Shown here: piece after piece, positions 8,285-17,229 of the stretch | Layout: the number at the start of each line of letters is the position of its first letter | Position numbering within the stretch: position 1 is the first letter of the stretch | Source of the DNA: Pseudoxanthomonas beigongshangi | GTDB taxonomy: Bacteria > Pseudomonadota > Gammaproteobacteria > Xanthomonadales > Xanthomonadaceae | Assembly (NCBI RefSeq): GCF_016820515.1 | Contig: NZ_JADHDV010000009.1 | Coordinates: 93,833 to 157,832, forward strand | Direction: 5' to 3' | Length of the DNA stretch: 64,000 nt | Notes under the pieces: model-generated | Databases searched by the model: none | Told to the model about the DNA's origin: nothing | The model's input: the letters and a program-made list of their open reading frames with translations, nothing else | Program-made: the position numbers and the translations under genes

Positions 8285-10642
8285 GTGCCTGCCTTGTTCG
8301 GCGTGGGAACCGCCGTGGCGTTGCTGGCCGGCGCCGGCCTGTGCCTGGCGATGCCCAGGCTCCCGGCGGCATTGCTGTTGTGGCTGCCGGGCATCGCCGG
8401 CGCCATGGCATGGCTGTGGCGCTGGCGGGGACGCTGGCTGGGCGCATTGCTGCTCGGATTCGCGTGGGCCGGATTGCAGGCGGGCTGGGCGCTGGCGCAG
8501 CGGATTCCGCCGGATCTGGAGCGGCGCCCGTTGGTCGTGACCGGGACCGTCGCCGATCTGCCCCAGCATGAGGCAAGGCGGACCCGGTTCCTGTTCACCG
8601 TGGAAGAAGGCGAGGGACCCGCGGCGGCATTGCGGGGGCGGCGGATCATGCTGTCCTGGCACGACGACTACGGAACCCGGCTGGCCGGCCCTCGCTTGAA
8701 ACTGCGCGCCGGCGAACGCTGGCGGCTCGCCGTCAAGCTGCGCGCGCCGCGCGGCCTGCGCAACCCGGGTGGATTCGACAGCGAAAAACACGCGCTGCTG
8801 CAACGGGTTGGCGCAACCGGTCACCTGCATCGACCCGAGCGCGCGCAGCGGCTTTCCGGCGCTGCCGGCGTCGACGCCTGGCGCGAGGTGATGGCCGCGC
8901 GCATCGGCCAGTCGGTGGCTTCGCCGTCTTCGCGTTTCGTGCGCGCGCTGGCGCTTGGCGATACCCGCGGGTTGACCCGGGATGACTGGCATGTCCTGCG
9001 CGCGACCGGCCTGACCCATCTGATCGCGATCTCGGGCTTCCACGTGGGCATGGTGGCCAGCGCCATCGCACTGCTTATCGGCGGACTGTGGCGCCTGTTT
9101 CCCGCGTGGGCGCGATCACTGCCGCGTCCGCAGGCGATGGGCGTGGCGGCGGTGCTGGCCGCGCTCGGCTATGCCGTCCTGGCGGGTTTCGCGTTACCGA
9201 CCCTGCGTACCGTGCTGATGATGGCGGTATGGGCAGCGGCCCGGCTGGGGCGCCGGCCCGCCGGGGTGGCCGACGCATTGGCGCTCGCGCTGATTGCGGT
9301 GCTGCTGTTCGATCCGCTGTCGCCGTTGGCCGCCGGGTTCTGGTTGAGTTTCGGCGGGGTCGCCTGGCTGGCCTGGTGCCTGCCGGCGGCCGGCGCCCAA
9401 CATTGGCTGCGCGGATTCCTGTCCGCGCAGGCGGTGGCGACGGTGGGATTGCTGCCATTGACGGTGGTGCTGTTCGACCAGGCCTCGCTGGCCGGCCCCT
9501 TCGCGAACCTGATCGCCATCCCCTGGTGGAGCCTGGTGGTGGTGCCGTTGTCGCTGCTGGGCACCGCGGCCGAGGCACTGCTTCCCGGTGCCGGCGCATG
9601 GCCATGGCGATGGGCGGCGGCCTGTTTCGATCTGACCTGGCCGGGTTTCCACTGGCTGTCGGGCAGTCGTTTTTCCCTCTGGTGGCTGCCGGAGGCGGCA
9701 CCCTGGGCGGTGGCTGCGGCGCTGGCCGGTGCGTTCTGGATGCTGCTGCCGCGCGGCGTACCGGGCAAGCCGCTGGCCGCCTTGCTGTGGTTGCCGCTGC
9801 TGTGGCCGGACCGAGGGTTGCCGCGGTCCGGCGAGGTCCAATTGGCGATGATCGATGTCGGCCAGGGACTGTCGGTGCTGGTCCGGACCTCGGAGCATGC
9901 ATTGCTGTACGACATGGGACCGGCGATGCGCGATGGATTCGACGCCGGCGAGCGCGCGGTGGTACCGGCGTTGCGCGCCTGGGGCGTGTCGCGGCTGGAC
10001 CGGGTGGTGGTCAGCCACGACGACAACGACCACATCGGCGGCCTGGCCAGCGTGCTGCGCGCCTTGCCGGCCGGCGTTGCCCAGGCGCCGCCGGGCCAGA
10101 CCGCCGCGGTGGAAGCGGCGCTGCCCGTGCGGTCGGAGTCCGCCCCGGGGCCGCCCATCCGTACCTGCGTGGCCGGCGAGGCCTGGGAGTGGGATGGCGT
10201 GCGCTTCCTCTTCCTGCACCCGCACCGTCATTTTCCCAATCTGGGCAACGAATCCAGTTGCGTGTTGCGTGTCGAGACCGCGCATGGCGCGGCGCTGCTG
10301 ACCGGCGACATCGGCGACGTGATCGAACGTGAACTGGTGCGGCGATTCCCGGCGCAGGTACGCGCCGAGGTGGTGTTCGCGCCACACCATGGCAGCGCGG
10401 GCTCGTCGGATCCCGCTTTCGTCGCCGCGACCGGCGCGCGCTTGCTGCTGGTCTCCAGCGGCCACCGCAACCGGTTCGGCCATCCCAAACCGCAGGTGGT
10501 GGCGCGCTGGCAGGAGGGCGGGGCGGAAGTGGTCGGCACCGCCGAGGGCGGGGCCGTACAGGTCTGGCTGTCGCCAGAGGGGCTGGCGGTGCGTGAACGT
10601 CGTCACGCCCGGCCCAGGCTGTGGGATGCGGCGCGGCGCTGA
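8285..10642 (+). CDS. comEC: ComEC/Rec2 DNA-uptake channel protein
   Basis: Inner-membrane channel that passes single-stranded DNA into the cytoplasm during natural transformation. About 785 residues from a GTG at 8285. Order of parts: N-terminal helices and DUF4131-type domain, the competence membrane domain beginning near HLIAISGFHVGMVASAIALL, about ten hydrophobic segments, and a C-terminal metallo-beta-lactamase domain with SHDDNDHIGGLASVL, LLTGDIGD and APHHGSAGSSDPAF. The start is uncertain: the frame is open to 8027, but the hydrophobic N-terminus typical of the family begins at VPALFGVGTAVALL. exbB follows after 64 bp. A complete comEC suggests competence but does not prove it. Confidence 0.93.
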   Translation: MPALFGVGTAVALLAGAGLCLAMPRLPAALLLWLPGIAGAMAWLWRWRGRWLGALLLGFAWAGLQAGWALAQRIPPDLERRPLVVTGTVADLPQHEARRTRFLFTVEEGEGPAAALRGRRIMLSWHDDYGTRLAGPRLKLRAGERWRLAVKLRAPRGLRNPGGFDSEKHALLQRVGATGHLHRPERAQRLSGAAGVDAWREVMAARIGQSVASPSSRFVRALALGDTRGLTRDDWHVLRATGLTHLIAISGFHVGMVASAIALLIGGLWRLFPAWARSLPRPQAMGVAAVLAALGYAVLAGFALPTLRTVLMMAVWAAARLGRRPAGVADALALALIAVLLFDPLSPLAAGFWLSFGGVAWLAWCLPAAGAQHWLRGFLSAQAVATVGLLPLTVVLFDQASLAGPFANLIAIPWWSLVVVPLSLLGTAAEALLPGAGAWPWRWAAACFDLTWPGFHWLSGSRFSLWWLPEAAPWAVAAALAGAFWMLLPRGVPGKPLAALLWLPLLWPDRGLPRSGEVQLAMIDVGQGLSVLVRTSEHALLYDMGPAMRDGFDAGERAVVPALRAWGVSRLDRVVVSHDDNDHIGGLASVLRALPAGVAQAPPGQTAAVEAALPVRSESAPGPPIRTCVAGEAWEWDGVRFLFLHPHRHFPNLGNESSCVLRVETAHGAALLTGDIGDVIERELVRRFPAQVRAEVVFAPHHGSAGSSDPAFVAATGARLLLVSSGHRNRFGHPKPQVVARWQEGGAEVVGTAEGGAVQVWLSPEGLAVRERRHARPRLWDAARR

Positions 10643-10706
10643 GGGGCGGCTGGGCTATCCTATCGCCCATCGATGCAACGGCTCCCCGGAGCCCCGAGGA
10701 CTTAAC

Positions 10707-11366
10707 GTGCTTGAACTGGTCAAGGCCGGCGGTTGGCCGATGATCCCCCTGCTGCTGCTGGCGGTGCTGGCGCTGGCGATCGTGGTGGAGCGTTTCTGGA
10801 CCCTGCGGCGCAAGGAAATCATGCCTCCCGGCCTGGGCGAGGAAGTCCGCAACTGGGCGGTGCGCGGGCAACTGGAGCCGGCCCACATCGAATCGCTGCG
10901 CCGGACTTCGCCGCTGGGCGAACTGCTGGCCGCCGCGCTGGAGGTCCGCAATCGCCCGCGCGATCAGATCCGCGAGCGCATCGAGGACACCGGCCGCCAT
11001 GTGGTGCACCGGATGGAGAAATTCCTCAACGCGCTGGGCAGCATCGCCTCGGCCGGGCCGCTGCTGGGCCTGCTCGGCACGGTGGTCGGCATGATCCAGA
11101 TGTTCCTGGGCATCCAGGACAGCGGCGTCGGTGACGTCAACCAGTTGGCCGGCGGCATCGGCAAGGCGCTGGTGTGCGCGGCCACCGGCATGATCGTGGC
11201 GATTCCGGCGCTGATGGCGCACCGCTATTTCCGTGGCCGCATCAACGGCTACGTGGTGGAAATGGAGAAGGAAGCGATGAAGCTGCTCGACGCGCTCGAC
11301 GCGCGACAGCCCCGGCCGGCCGCACGGCCGGTTCCAGCGTCCGCCACCGCGGCGGTCGGCGCCTGA
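10707..11366 (+). CDS. exbB: ExbB/TolQ-family proton channel protein
   Basis: Inner-membrane subunit of the proton-driven motor that energises TonB-dependent outer-membrane transport. 219 residues from a GTG at 10707 giving the usual MLELVKAGGWPMIPLLLLAV start with the first helix. The conserved core is GSIASAGPLLGLLGTVVGMIQMF with a third helix GKALVCAATGMIVAIPALMAHRYF. Upstream in-frame sequence to 10329 overlaps comEC and is not real. exbD starts 7 bp after the stop. TolQ is the closest alternative, but pairing with a single ExbD-type gene and absence of tolR/A/B/pal argue for ExbB. Confidence 0.93.
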   Translation: MLELVKAGGWPMIPLLLLAVLALAIVVERFWTLRRKEIMPPGLGEEVRNWAVRGQLEPAHIESLRRTSPLGELLAAALEVRNRPRDQIRERIEDTGRHVVHRMEKFLNALGSIASAGPLLGLLGTVVGMIQMFLGIQDSGVGDVNQLAGGIGKALVCAATGMIVAIPALMAHRYFRGRINGYVVEMEKEAMKLLDALDARQPRPAARPVPASATAAVGA

Positions 11367-11373
11367 GCCGCGC

Positions 11374-11796
11374 ATGAGGATTCGTGACGACCGCGCCCAC
11401 GAGGAGCCGGAGATCAACCTGGTCCCGTTGATCGACGTCATCCTGGTGCTGATCATCTTCTTCGTCATCACCACGACCTTCGATTCGCGCTCGATGCTGC
11501 AATTGCAGTTGCCCAGCGCGAAGGGCGAGCCGGTGGCGGCCCAGGCCAAGACCCTGAGCGTGCTGGTCAACGCCGACGGCCACTATTTCGTGGACGAGCA
11601 CGAGGTCCTGCGCACCGACGTGGATGCCCTCAAGCAGACCATCGCCCAGGTCGCCGGCGAGGATCGCCAGCGGCCGGTGTTGTTGCGCGCCGATGCACGC
11701 ACTCCGCACCAGGCCGTGGTGACGGCCTACGATGCATTGGCGCAATCCGGCTTCCGCACGATCCAGATCGCCACCGCGCCGGAGGTGAAGCGGTGA
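11374..11796 (+). CDS. exbD: ExbD/TolR-family biopolymer transport protein
   Basis: Second motor subunit with ExbB. 140 residues: short cytoplasmic N-terminus (EEPEINLVPLIDVILVLIIFF), one transmembrane helix containing the conserved proton-carrying aspartate in the PLIDVILVLI motif, then a periplasmic domain (about 50-140) ending in QSGFRTIQIATAPEV. The stop overlaps the GTG start of msbA by 4 bp, so motor genes and lipid A genes are translated as one unit. Length and motifs are standard. Confidence 0.95.
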   Translation: MRIRDDRAHEEPEINLVPLIDVILVLIIFFVITTTFDSRSMLQLQLPSAKGEPVAAQAKTLSVLVNADGHYFVDEHEVLRTDVDALKQTIAQVAGEDRQRPVLLRADARTPHQAVVTAYDALAQSGFRTIQIATAPEVKR

Positions 11797-13550
11797 GTGC
11801 GCAACCTGCTTCCGCCTGGCAAACCTATCGTCGGCTGGTTCGTCTGGCCAAGCCCTACCGGGCACTGCTGCTGCTGGCGCTGCTGGGCATGCTGATCGAG
11901 GCGGCCGCCAGCGGTGCCTTCAGTTATCTGATGAAGCCGGTGGTGGACGGTACATTCGTCGCCCGCAATACCCGGATGGATCTGACGTTGCCGTTCGCCA
12001 TCGTCGGTCTGTTCCTGCTCCGTGGCCTGGCGGGCTTCCTGACCGACATGAGCATGGGCAAGTCCGCGCGCAGCATCGCCCGCGACATGCGAGTGGCGGT
12101 GCTGGGCAAGTATCTGCGCCTGCCGGGCATGCGTTTTGACAGCGAACCGGTCCCCTCGATGCTGGTCCGGCTCGGCTCGGACTGCGACCAGATTGCGCAG
12201 GCGGCCGTGGATGCCACCAAGGTGGTGCTGCAGCAGTCCTTCCAGATCCTGGCGATGCTGGCGGTGATGTTCCACAACAGCTGGCAGGTGACGCTGGCAA
12301 TCCTGCTGCTGGGACCCCCGCTGGCCTGGGTCATGGACAAGGTCGCGCGGCGTTACCGGAAGATCAGCCATCGCATCCAGGAAAGCGGCGCGCAGCTGCT
12401 GCAGGCCGCGGATCAGACCCTGAGCAGCCAGCAGGAAGTGAAGGTCTATGGCGCCCAGGCCAGCGAGATGGCGCGCTATCGCACGCTGGCCGACAACAAC
12501 CTGCGCCTGGCGATGAAAGTCGAGGCCACGCGTGGCGTTTCCTCGGCGCTGGTCCAGATGATGGGGGCGGTAGGCCTGTCGCTGCTGCTGGTCGTGGCCG
12601 GCTACCAGGCCATGCAGGGGCGCCTGACCGCCGGCGGCTTCGTGTCGCTGATGGTGTCGATGATCGCCATCATTCCCGCGCTCAAGCAGCTCACCAACGT
12701 GCAGAACATGACCCAGCGCGGCGTGGCTTCGGCCGAGCGCCTGTTCTCGGTGCTGGATGCGCCCGATGAGGTCGATGCCGGCACCCGCCCACTGGATCGC
12801 GCGCAGGGCCTCATCGAGTTCCGGGAGGTGACCGCGCGCTACCCGGGCCAGGTCAGACCCGCGCTGAGCGATATCAGTTTCGTCGCCCGCCCCGGCACCG
12901 TCACCGCGATCGTCGGCCGATCCGGCAGCGGCAAGTCCAGCCTGATCAAGCTGATTCCGCGCTTCTACGAACCCGAGGCCGGTCAGATCCTGGTCGACGG
13001 GCATCCGGTTCAGGACTACCCGTTGGCCGATCTGCGTCGCCAGATCGCGCTGGTGGGCCAACAGGTGATGCTGTTCGATGGCACGGTCGCCGCCAACGTC
13101 GCCTTCGGCGAAATGCAGGATGTGCCGGAACCGGCGCTGGTGCGGGCCGTCGAAGGCGCCAACGCGATGGAGTTCGTCCGCGAGTTGCCGGAAGGCCTGC
13201 AGGCCCAGGTGGGCGCCAAGGGCGGACGCCTGTCCGGCGGCCAGCGCCAGCGCCTGGCGATTGCGCGGGCGATGTTGAAGGATGCGCCGATCCTCATTCT
13301 GGACGAAGCGACGGCCGCGCTGGACAACGAATCCGAGCGGCTGGTGCAGAACGCCCTGCAGAAGCTGATGCCGGATCGCACGACGCTGGTGATCGCGCAC
13401 CGCCTGTCCACCATCGAACACGCCGATCAGGTGCTGGTGCTGGACCAGGGCCGGCTGGTCGAGCAGGGCACGCATGCCGAACTCCTGGCCCGCGACGGGC
13501 TCTACGCGCACCTGCATCGCATGCAATTCCGGGAAGGCGACGGCGAGTGA
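11793..13550 (+). CDS. msbA: Lipid A export ATP-binding/permease protein MsbA
   Basis: Flips lipid A-core across the inner membrane. 585 residues in one polypeptide: six-helix ABC exporter domain (about 20-315) followed by the ATPase. Walker [10 protein letters not shown] is near residue 374, the signature [15 protein letters not shown] near 480, and Walker [13 protein letters not shown] near 500, with the H-loop in [13 protein letters not shown]. Start is a GTG overlapping the exbD stop (GTGA), with GGAGG about 7 bases upstream. The next gene is lpxK, overlapping by 4 bp, the classical msbA-lpxK pair, which supports the lipid A role over a drug exporter. Confidence 0.96.
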   Translation: MSAQPASAWQTYRRLVRLAKPYRALLLLALLGMLIEAAASGAFSYLMKPVVDGTFVARNTRMDLTLPFAIVGLFLLRGLAGFLTDMSMGKSARSIARDMRVAVLGKYLRLPGMRFDSEPVPSMLVRLGSDCDQIAQAAVDATKVVLQQSFQILAMLAVMFHNSWQVTLAILLLGPPLAWVMDKVARRYRKISHRIQESGAQLLQAADQTLSSQQEVKVYGAQASEMARYRTLADNNLRLAMKVEATRGVSSALVQMMGAVGLSLLLVVAGYQAMQGRLTAGGFVSLMVSMIAIIPALKQLTNVQNMTQRGVASAERLFSVLDAPDEVDAGTRPLDRAQGLIEFREVTARYPGQVRPALSDISFVARPGTVTAIVGRSGSGKSSLIKLIPRFYEPEAGQILVDGHPVQDYPLADLRRQIALVGQQVMLFDGTVAANVAFGEMQDVPEPALVRAVEGANAMEFVRELPEGLQAQVGAKGGRLSGGQRQRLAIARAMLKDAPILILDEATAALDNESERLVQNALQKLMPDRTTLVIAHRLSTIEHADQVLVLDQGRLVEQGTHAELLARDGLYAHLHRMQFREGDGE

Positions 13551-14557
13551 GTGAAGTGAACAAGTCCCGGCACGTTCCGCCCGCGTACTGGTACAACGAC
13601 AAGCCCGTCCCGCTCCACGCCCGCGGGCTGGCGTCGATCTATGCGGCGCTGATCGGATTGCGCGCGCGGTTCTTCCGCTGGGGCCTGCTGCGCCGGCACC
13701 GATTGTCCGTGCCGGTGATCGTGGTCGGCAACGTCACCGTCGGCGGTACCGGCAAGACCCCGCTCACCATCGCCCTCGTGCAGCGCCTGCGCGAGGCCGG
13801 ATTCAAGCCCGGCGTGGCCAGCCGGGGTTATGGCCGTGCCGATGATCGCCAGCCGCTCTGGGTGGAGGCGGCAACGGCGCCGGAGCAGGGCGGCGACGAG
13901 CCGGTCCTCATTGCGCGCCGCACCGGCGTGCCGGTGCGGGTGGATCGGGATCGCGTCGCCGCGGGGCGCGCGCTGATCGCCGCCGGTTGCGACATCGTGG
14001 TGTGCGATGACGGCCTGCAGCACTATCGCCTGCGACGCGACGTCGAGATCGAAGTCATCGACGGACAGCGCCGCTACGGCAATGGCCGGCTGCTTCCCGC
14101 CGGTCCGTTGCGCGAACCGGCCGAACGCGCGACGCAATGCGACTTCCATGTCCTCAACGGCGGCGAGCCGGCGTTCGGCGAATGGCCGATGCGGCTGCAT
14201 ACCGAGGCGGCGCAGCCGCTGCGTGGCGGCCGGCCGCGGCCGCTGGCCTCGTTCGCCGGCCAGCGCGTCCATGCCGTGGCCGGCATCGGGCATCCGCAGC
14301 GCTTCTTCGACAACCTGCGCGGCCTGGGTATCGGTGTGGTCCCGCATGCATTCGACGATCATCACGCCTATCGCGCCGAGGATTTCGCTTTCGGAAGCGA
14401 ACTGCCGGTGCTGATGACCGAAAAGGACGCGGTGAAATGCGCGGCCTTCGCCAAGGACTGGTATTTCAGTGTGCCGGTGTCGGCGCGCCTGCCGGAAGCA
14501 TTCTGGGTGGCGCTGCTGGATCGCCTGGCCAGGACGGAAACCCCCTCGACATCATGA
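13547..14557 (+). CDS. lpxK: Tetraacyldisaccharide 4'-kinase
   Basis: Phosphorylates the 4' position of the lipid A disaccharide precursor at the inner face of the inner membrane. 336 residues, normal for the family. The N-terminal region has [22 protein letters not shown], a membrane-associating helix, and the P-loop-like [12 protein letters not shown] (61-72). Later conserved parts are [36 protein letters not shown] and [12 protein letters not shown] start overlapping msbA, and ATG of kdsB overlaps its stop (ATGA), so it lies in the middle of one translational cascade. Confidence 0.97.
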   Translation: MSEVNKSRHVPPAYWYNDKPVPLHARGLASIYAALIGLRARFFRWGLLRRHRLSVPVIVVGNVTVGGTGKTPLTIALVQRLREAGFKPGVASRGYGRADDRQPLWVEAATAPEQGGDEPVLIARRTGVPVRVDRDRVAAGRALIAAGCDIVVCDDGLQHYRLRRDVEIEVIDGQRRYGNGRLLPAGPLREPAERATQCDFHVLNGGEPAFGEWPMRLHTEAAQPLRGGRPRPLASFAGQRVHAVAGIGHPQRFFDNLRGLGIGVVPHAFDDHHAYRAEDFAFGSELPVLMTEKDAVKCAAFAKDWYFSVPVSARLPEAFWVALLDRLARTETPSTS

Positions 14558-15321
14558 CGACCGGATTCATCGTGGCCATTCCGGCCCGCTACGCCGCCTC
14601 CCGCCTGCCGGGCAAGCCGCTGCGCCTGATCGGCGGCGACCCGCTGGTGCTGCACGTTGCCCGCCGCGCGCTGGCCGCCGGTGCGGGCGAGGTCTGGGTT
14701 GCCACCGACGACGAGCGTATCCGCGCGGCCTTGCAGGGCACCGGCGTGCGGGTGGCGATGACCCGCGACACGCATGCCTCGGGCAGCGATCGCCTGGCCG
14801 AGTGCGCCGACATCGCCGGCTGGCCCGACGACGCGGTGGTGGTCAACCTGCAGGGCGACGAGCCATTCGCCCCCGCCGCCGGTATCCGCGCGGTGGCGCA
14901 GGCGCTGGTCGACAGCGGGGCGGAGATGGCCACGCTGGCAACGGCTGTCGAGACGGCCGAAACGCTGTTCGATCCCAATACCGTCAAGCTGGTGCGCGCT
15001 ACCGGCGGCGACGCGCTGTATTTCAGCCGTGCGCCGATTCCCTGGCCCCGCGACGCCTTCGCCCGCGATCGCGAAACCCTGCCGGCGGGCGATCACTGGC
15101 TGCGCCACATCGGCATCTACGCCTACCGCGCCGGCTTCCTGCGCCGCTACACGCGGCTGCCGCCGGGACGGCTGGAACAGATCGAGTCGCTGGAACAGTT
15201 GCGGGTGCTGGAAGCCGGCCATCGCATCGCGGTCGCGCTGACCCCGGAACCGTTCCCGCCCGGCGTGGACACGCCCGAGGATCTGGCCCGCGCCGAGCAG
15301 CAGTGGGCGCGCGGCGCATGA
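14554..15321 (+). CDS. kdsB: 3-deoxy-manno-octulosonate cytidylyltransferase
   Basis: Activates Kdo with CTP to CMP-Kdo for attachment to lipid A. 255 residues. Seen motifs: the nucleotide-binding start [70 protein letters not shown] and [11 protein letters not shown], all standard for KdsB. Start is the ATG at 14554 overlapping lpxK; the longer open frame from 14137 runs inside lpxK. The phosphatase gene overlaps its end by 4 bp. In this lineage kdsB next to lpxK gives a compact lipid A-Kdo operon. Confidence 0.97.
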   Translation: MTTGFIVAIPARYAASRLPGKPLRLIGGDPLVLHVARRALAAGAGEVWVATDDERIRAALQGTGVRVAMTRDTHASGSDRLAECADIAGWPDDAVVVNLQGDEPFAPAAGIRAVAQALVDSGAEMATLATAVETAETLFDPNTVKLVRATGGDALYFSRAPIPWPRDAFARDRETLPAGDHWLRHIGIYAYRAGFLRRYTRLPPGRLEQIESLEQLRVLEAGHRIAVALTPEPFPPGVDTPEDLARAEQQWARGA

Positions 15322-15782
15322 GGCTGCTGGTGGTCTGCCTGGGCAACATCTGCCGTTCGCCGATGGCCGAAGGCGCACTTCGCCATCATCTGGCCGCCTC
15401 GCCGCTGGCCGGAAGCGTGGAAGTGGATTCGGCCGGCACCGGCGACTGGCACGCGGGCGAACCGCCGGATCGCCGCGCCATCGCCTGTGCCCGCCAGCAT
15501 GGCGTGGATATCGCCGGCCTGCGCGCGCGCCAGTTGCGGCGGGAGGACTTCGAGCGCTTCGACTGGCTGCTGTGCGCCGACGGGCAGAACCTGCGCGACG
15601 TGCGCGGGCTGGCGCCGCCGGGGCTGGCCGGCAAGGCGTCGCTGCTGCTGGAATGGACCGGGGTCGAGGCCGGCGGCAGCATCCCGGACCCGTACACGGG
15701 CGGTCCGGCCGACTTCGATCATGTCTGGCGACTGGTCGATTCGGCGGCACGGGCGGCGGTCCGGCGCCTGTCCTGCGGATAG
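15318..15782 (+). CDS. Low-molecular-weight protein-tyrosine phosphatase
   Basis: 154-residue cytoplasmic phosphatase. The catalytic P-loop is C7-L-G-N-I-C-R13-S (CX5R) right at the N-terminus, and the general acid aspartate is in DPYTGG (D124), followed by the family tail. Members dephosphorylate tyrosine kinases of capsule or exopolysaccharide assembly, or act on small substrates. No tyrosine kinase or polysaccharide gene is nearby, so its partner here is unknown. ATG overlaps the kdsB stop, placing it last in the envelope operon. Arsenate reductase is a remote alternative sharing the fold; the DPYTGG motif favours the phosphatase. Confidence 0.94.
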   Translation: MRLLVVCLGNICRSPMAEGALRHHLAASPLAGSVEVDSAGTGDWHAGEPPDRRAIACARQHGVDIAGLRARQLRREDFERFDWLLCADGQNLRDVRGLAPPGLAGKASLLLEWTGVEAGGSIPDPYTGGPADFDHVWRLVDSAARAAVRRLSCG

Positions 15783-15807
15783 GACTACGGCATAATCGGT
15801 GCGGATC

Positions 15808-17229
15808 ATGAATGCCGCGCCCGCTCCCGAACTTCCCCAGGGATTGCCCTGGCTCAACGCGCCCTCCGGCTCGCTGCTCGAACAGCGCGGCCGGATCGTG
15901 GCGCTGGCCTTCGTCAACGCCGCCTCGGCCTGGTGCGGGCAGCGCCTGAACGAACTGGCCGCGCTGCAGGCGCGCCATGCCGGTCGCCTGCAGACCCTGG
16001 TGGTCAACGTGCCGCGCTTCGACAGCGAACGGGACCCGCAGACGGCGCTCAAGCGGCTGCGTCGCCACGGCATCGGGTTCCCCATCGCGCATGACGCCAA
16101 CTGGGCGGCATGGCAGGCGTTCGGCATCGAGGCCTGGCCGACCGTGCTGCTGATTGATGGCGAGGGCATGATCCGCCACCGTCTGGTCGGCACCGACAAC
16201 GGTGCCGAGCTGGATCGTTCCGTGTCCGCGCTGTGCGAAGTGCTGGGACGGCCGGCGGACGACGATCTGCGGGCAGCGCGCGAGAGCCATCCCGAGCCGC
16301 GCCTGCCGCTGCGGTTCCCGACCGGCCTGGCCGCCACCCCGGATCGCCTGTTCGTGGCCGACAGCGGGCATCACCGCATTCTCGAATGCACCCACGGTGG
16401 ACGCGTGCTGCGCCAGTTCGGGCTGGCGGCGGCGGACCTGATCGACGGCGACCATACCCATACCGCGTTCCGCAATCCGCACGGCCTGCTGGCGCTGCGC
16501 GAATGCCTGTACGTGGCCGATACCGGCAACCACGCCCTGCGGCGCATCCATCTGGCGACCGGCGCGGTCGATACCCTGTGCGGCAACGGACGCGCGGGAG
16601 AGCCGGTGGAAGGCGTCGTTGGCCAGGCGCGCGCGGTCTCGCTCAACCAGCCGCTCGCGCTGGCGGCCAGCAACAACCAGATCCATATCGCGATGGGCGG
16701 CGACAACCGCATCTGGAGCTATGACCTGGCCACCCGCGAACTGGGCGCGCGCGCCGGTTCCGGGCAACTGGAAGTACGCGACGGCAGCGGGCCGATGGCG
16801 GCGTTCGCGCAGCCCGCCGCGCTCGCCGCCATCCACCAGACCCTGTATGTCTGCGACGCGCTGGGATCCGCCATCCGTTCCGTGCAACTGCGCACCGGCG
16901 TCGTGCAGACCCTGGTGGGGCAGGGACCGTGGACGTTCGGCGGCGAGGACGGGCCGCGCGAAACCGCGCGCCTGCAGCACCCGCAGGGCATCGCCGTCAG
17001 CACCGACGCACCGCAGATGTGGATTGCCGACACCGGCAACGGCAGCCTGCGCAGCCTGCGGCTGGGAGGCGGCGAACTGAGCAGCGTGCCGCTGCCGCGA
17101 ACGCTGCACGGCCCCACCGGACTGGCCTTGTCCCCGGGCACCGTCTGGATCGCCGAGACGGACGCCCACGCGGTGCTGCGCTACGACATCGCCAGCGGCG
17201 AACTGAGCCACGTGCCGATCGACGAATGA
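15808..17229 (+). CDS. NHL-repeat protein with thioredoxin-like N-terminal domain
   Basis: About 473 residues. The N-terminal part (about 25-150) looks like a thioredoxin fold (ALAFVNAASAWCGQRLNELAAL, then ... AWPTVLLIDGEGMIRHRLVG), but the site reads W-C-G-Q-R, so only the first cysteine of a CXXC pair is present. The rest (about 165-470) is a beta-propeller of NHL-type repeats with recurring phrases such as DRLFVADSGHHRI, CLYVADTGNHALRRI, MWIADTGNGSLR and VWIAETDAHAVLR. This architecture resembles animal NHLRC2 and its bacterial relatives, whose substrate is not established. No signal peptide is seen. A GTG 9 bp earlier is a possible start. uvrC overlaps by 4 bp. Confidence 0.85.
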   Translation: MNAAPAPELPQGLPWLNAPSGSLLEQRGRIVALAFVNAASAWCGQRLNELAALQARHAGRLQTLVVNVPRFDSERDPQTALKRLRRHGIGFPIAHDANWAAWQAFGIEAWPTVLLIDGEGMIRHRLVGTDNGAELDRSVSALCEVLGRPADDDLRAARESHPEPRLPLRFPTGLAATPDRLFVADSGHHRILECTHGGRVLRQFGLAAADLIDGDHTHTAFRNPHGLLALRECLYVADTGNHALRRIHLATGAVDTLCGNGRAGEPVEGVVGQARAVSLNQPLALAASNNQIHIAMGGDNRIWSYDLATRELGARAGSGQLEVRDGSGPMAAFAQPAALAAIHQTLYVCDALGSAIRSVQLRTGVVQTLVGQGPWTFGGEDGPRETARLQHPQGIAVSTDAPQMWIADTGNGSLRSLRLGGGELSSVPLPRTLHGPTGLALSPGTVWIAETDAHAVLRYDIASGELSHVPIDE

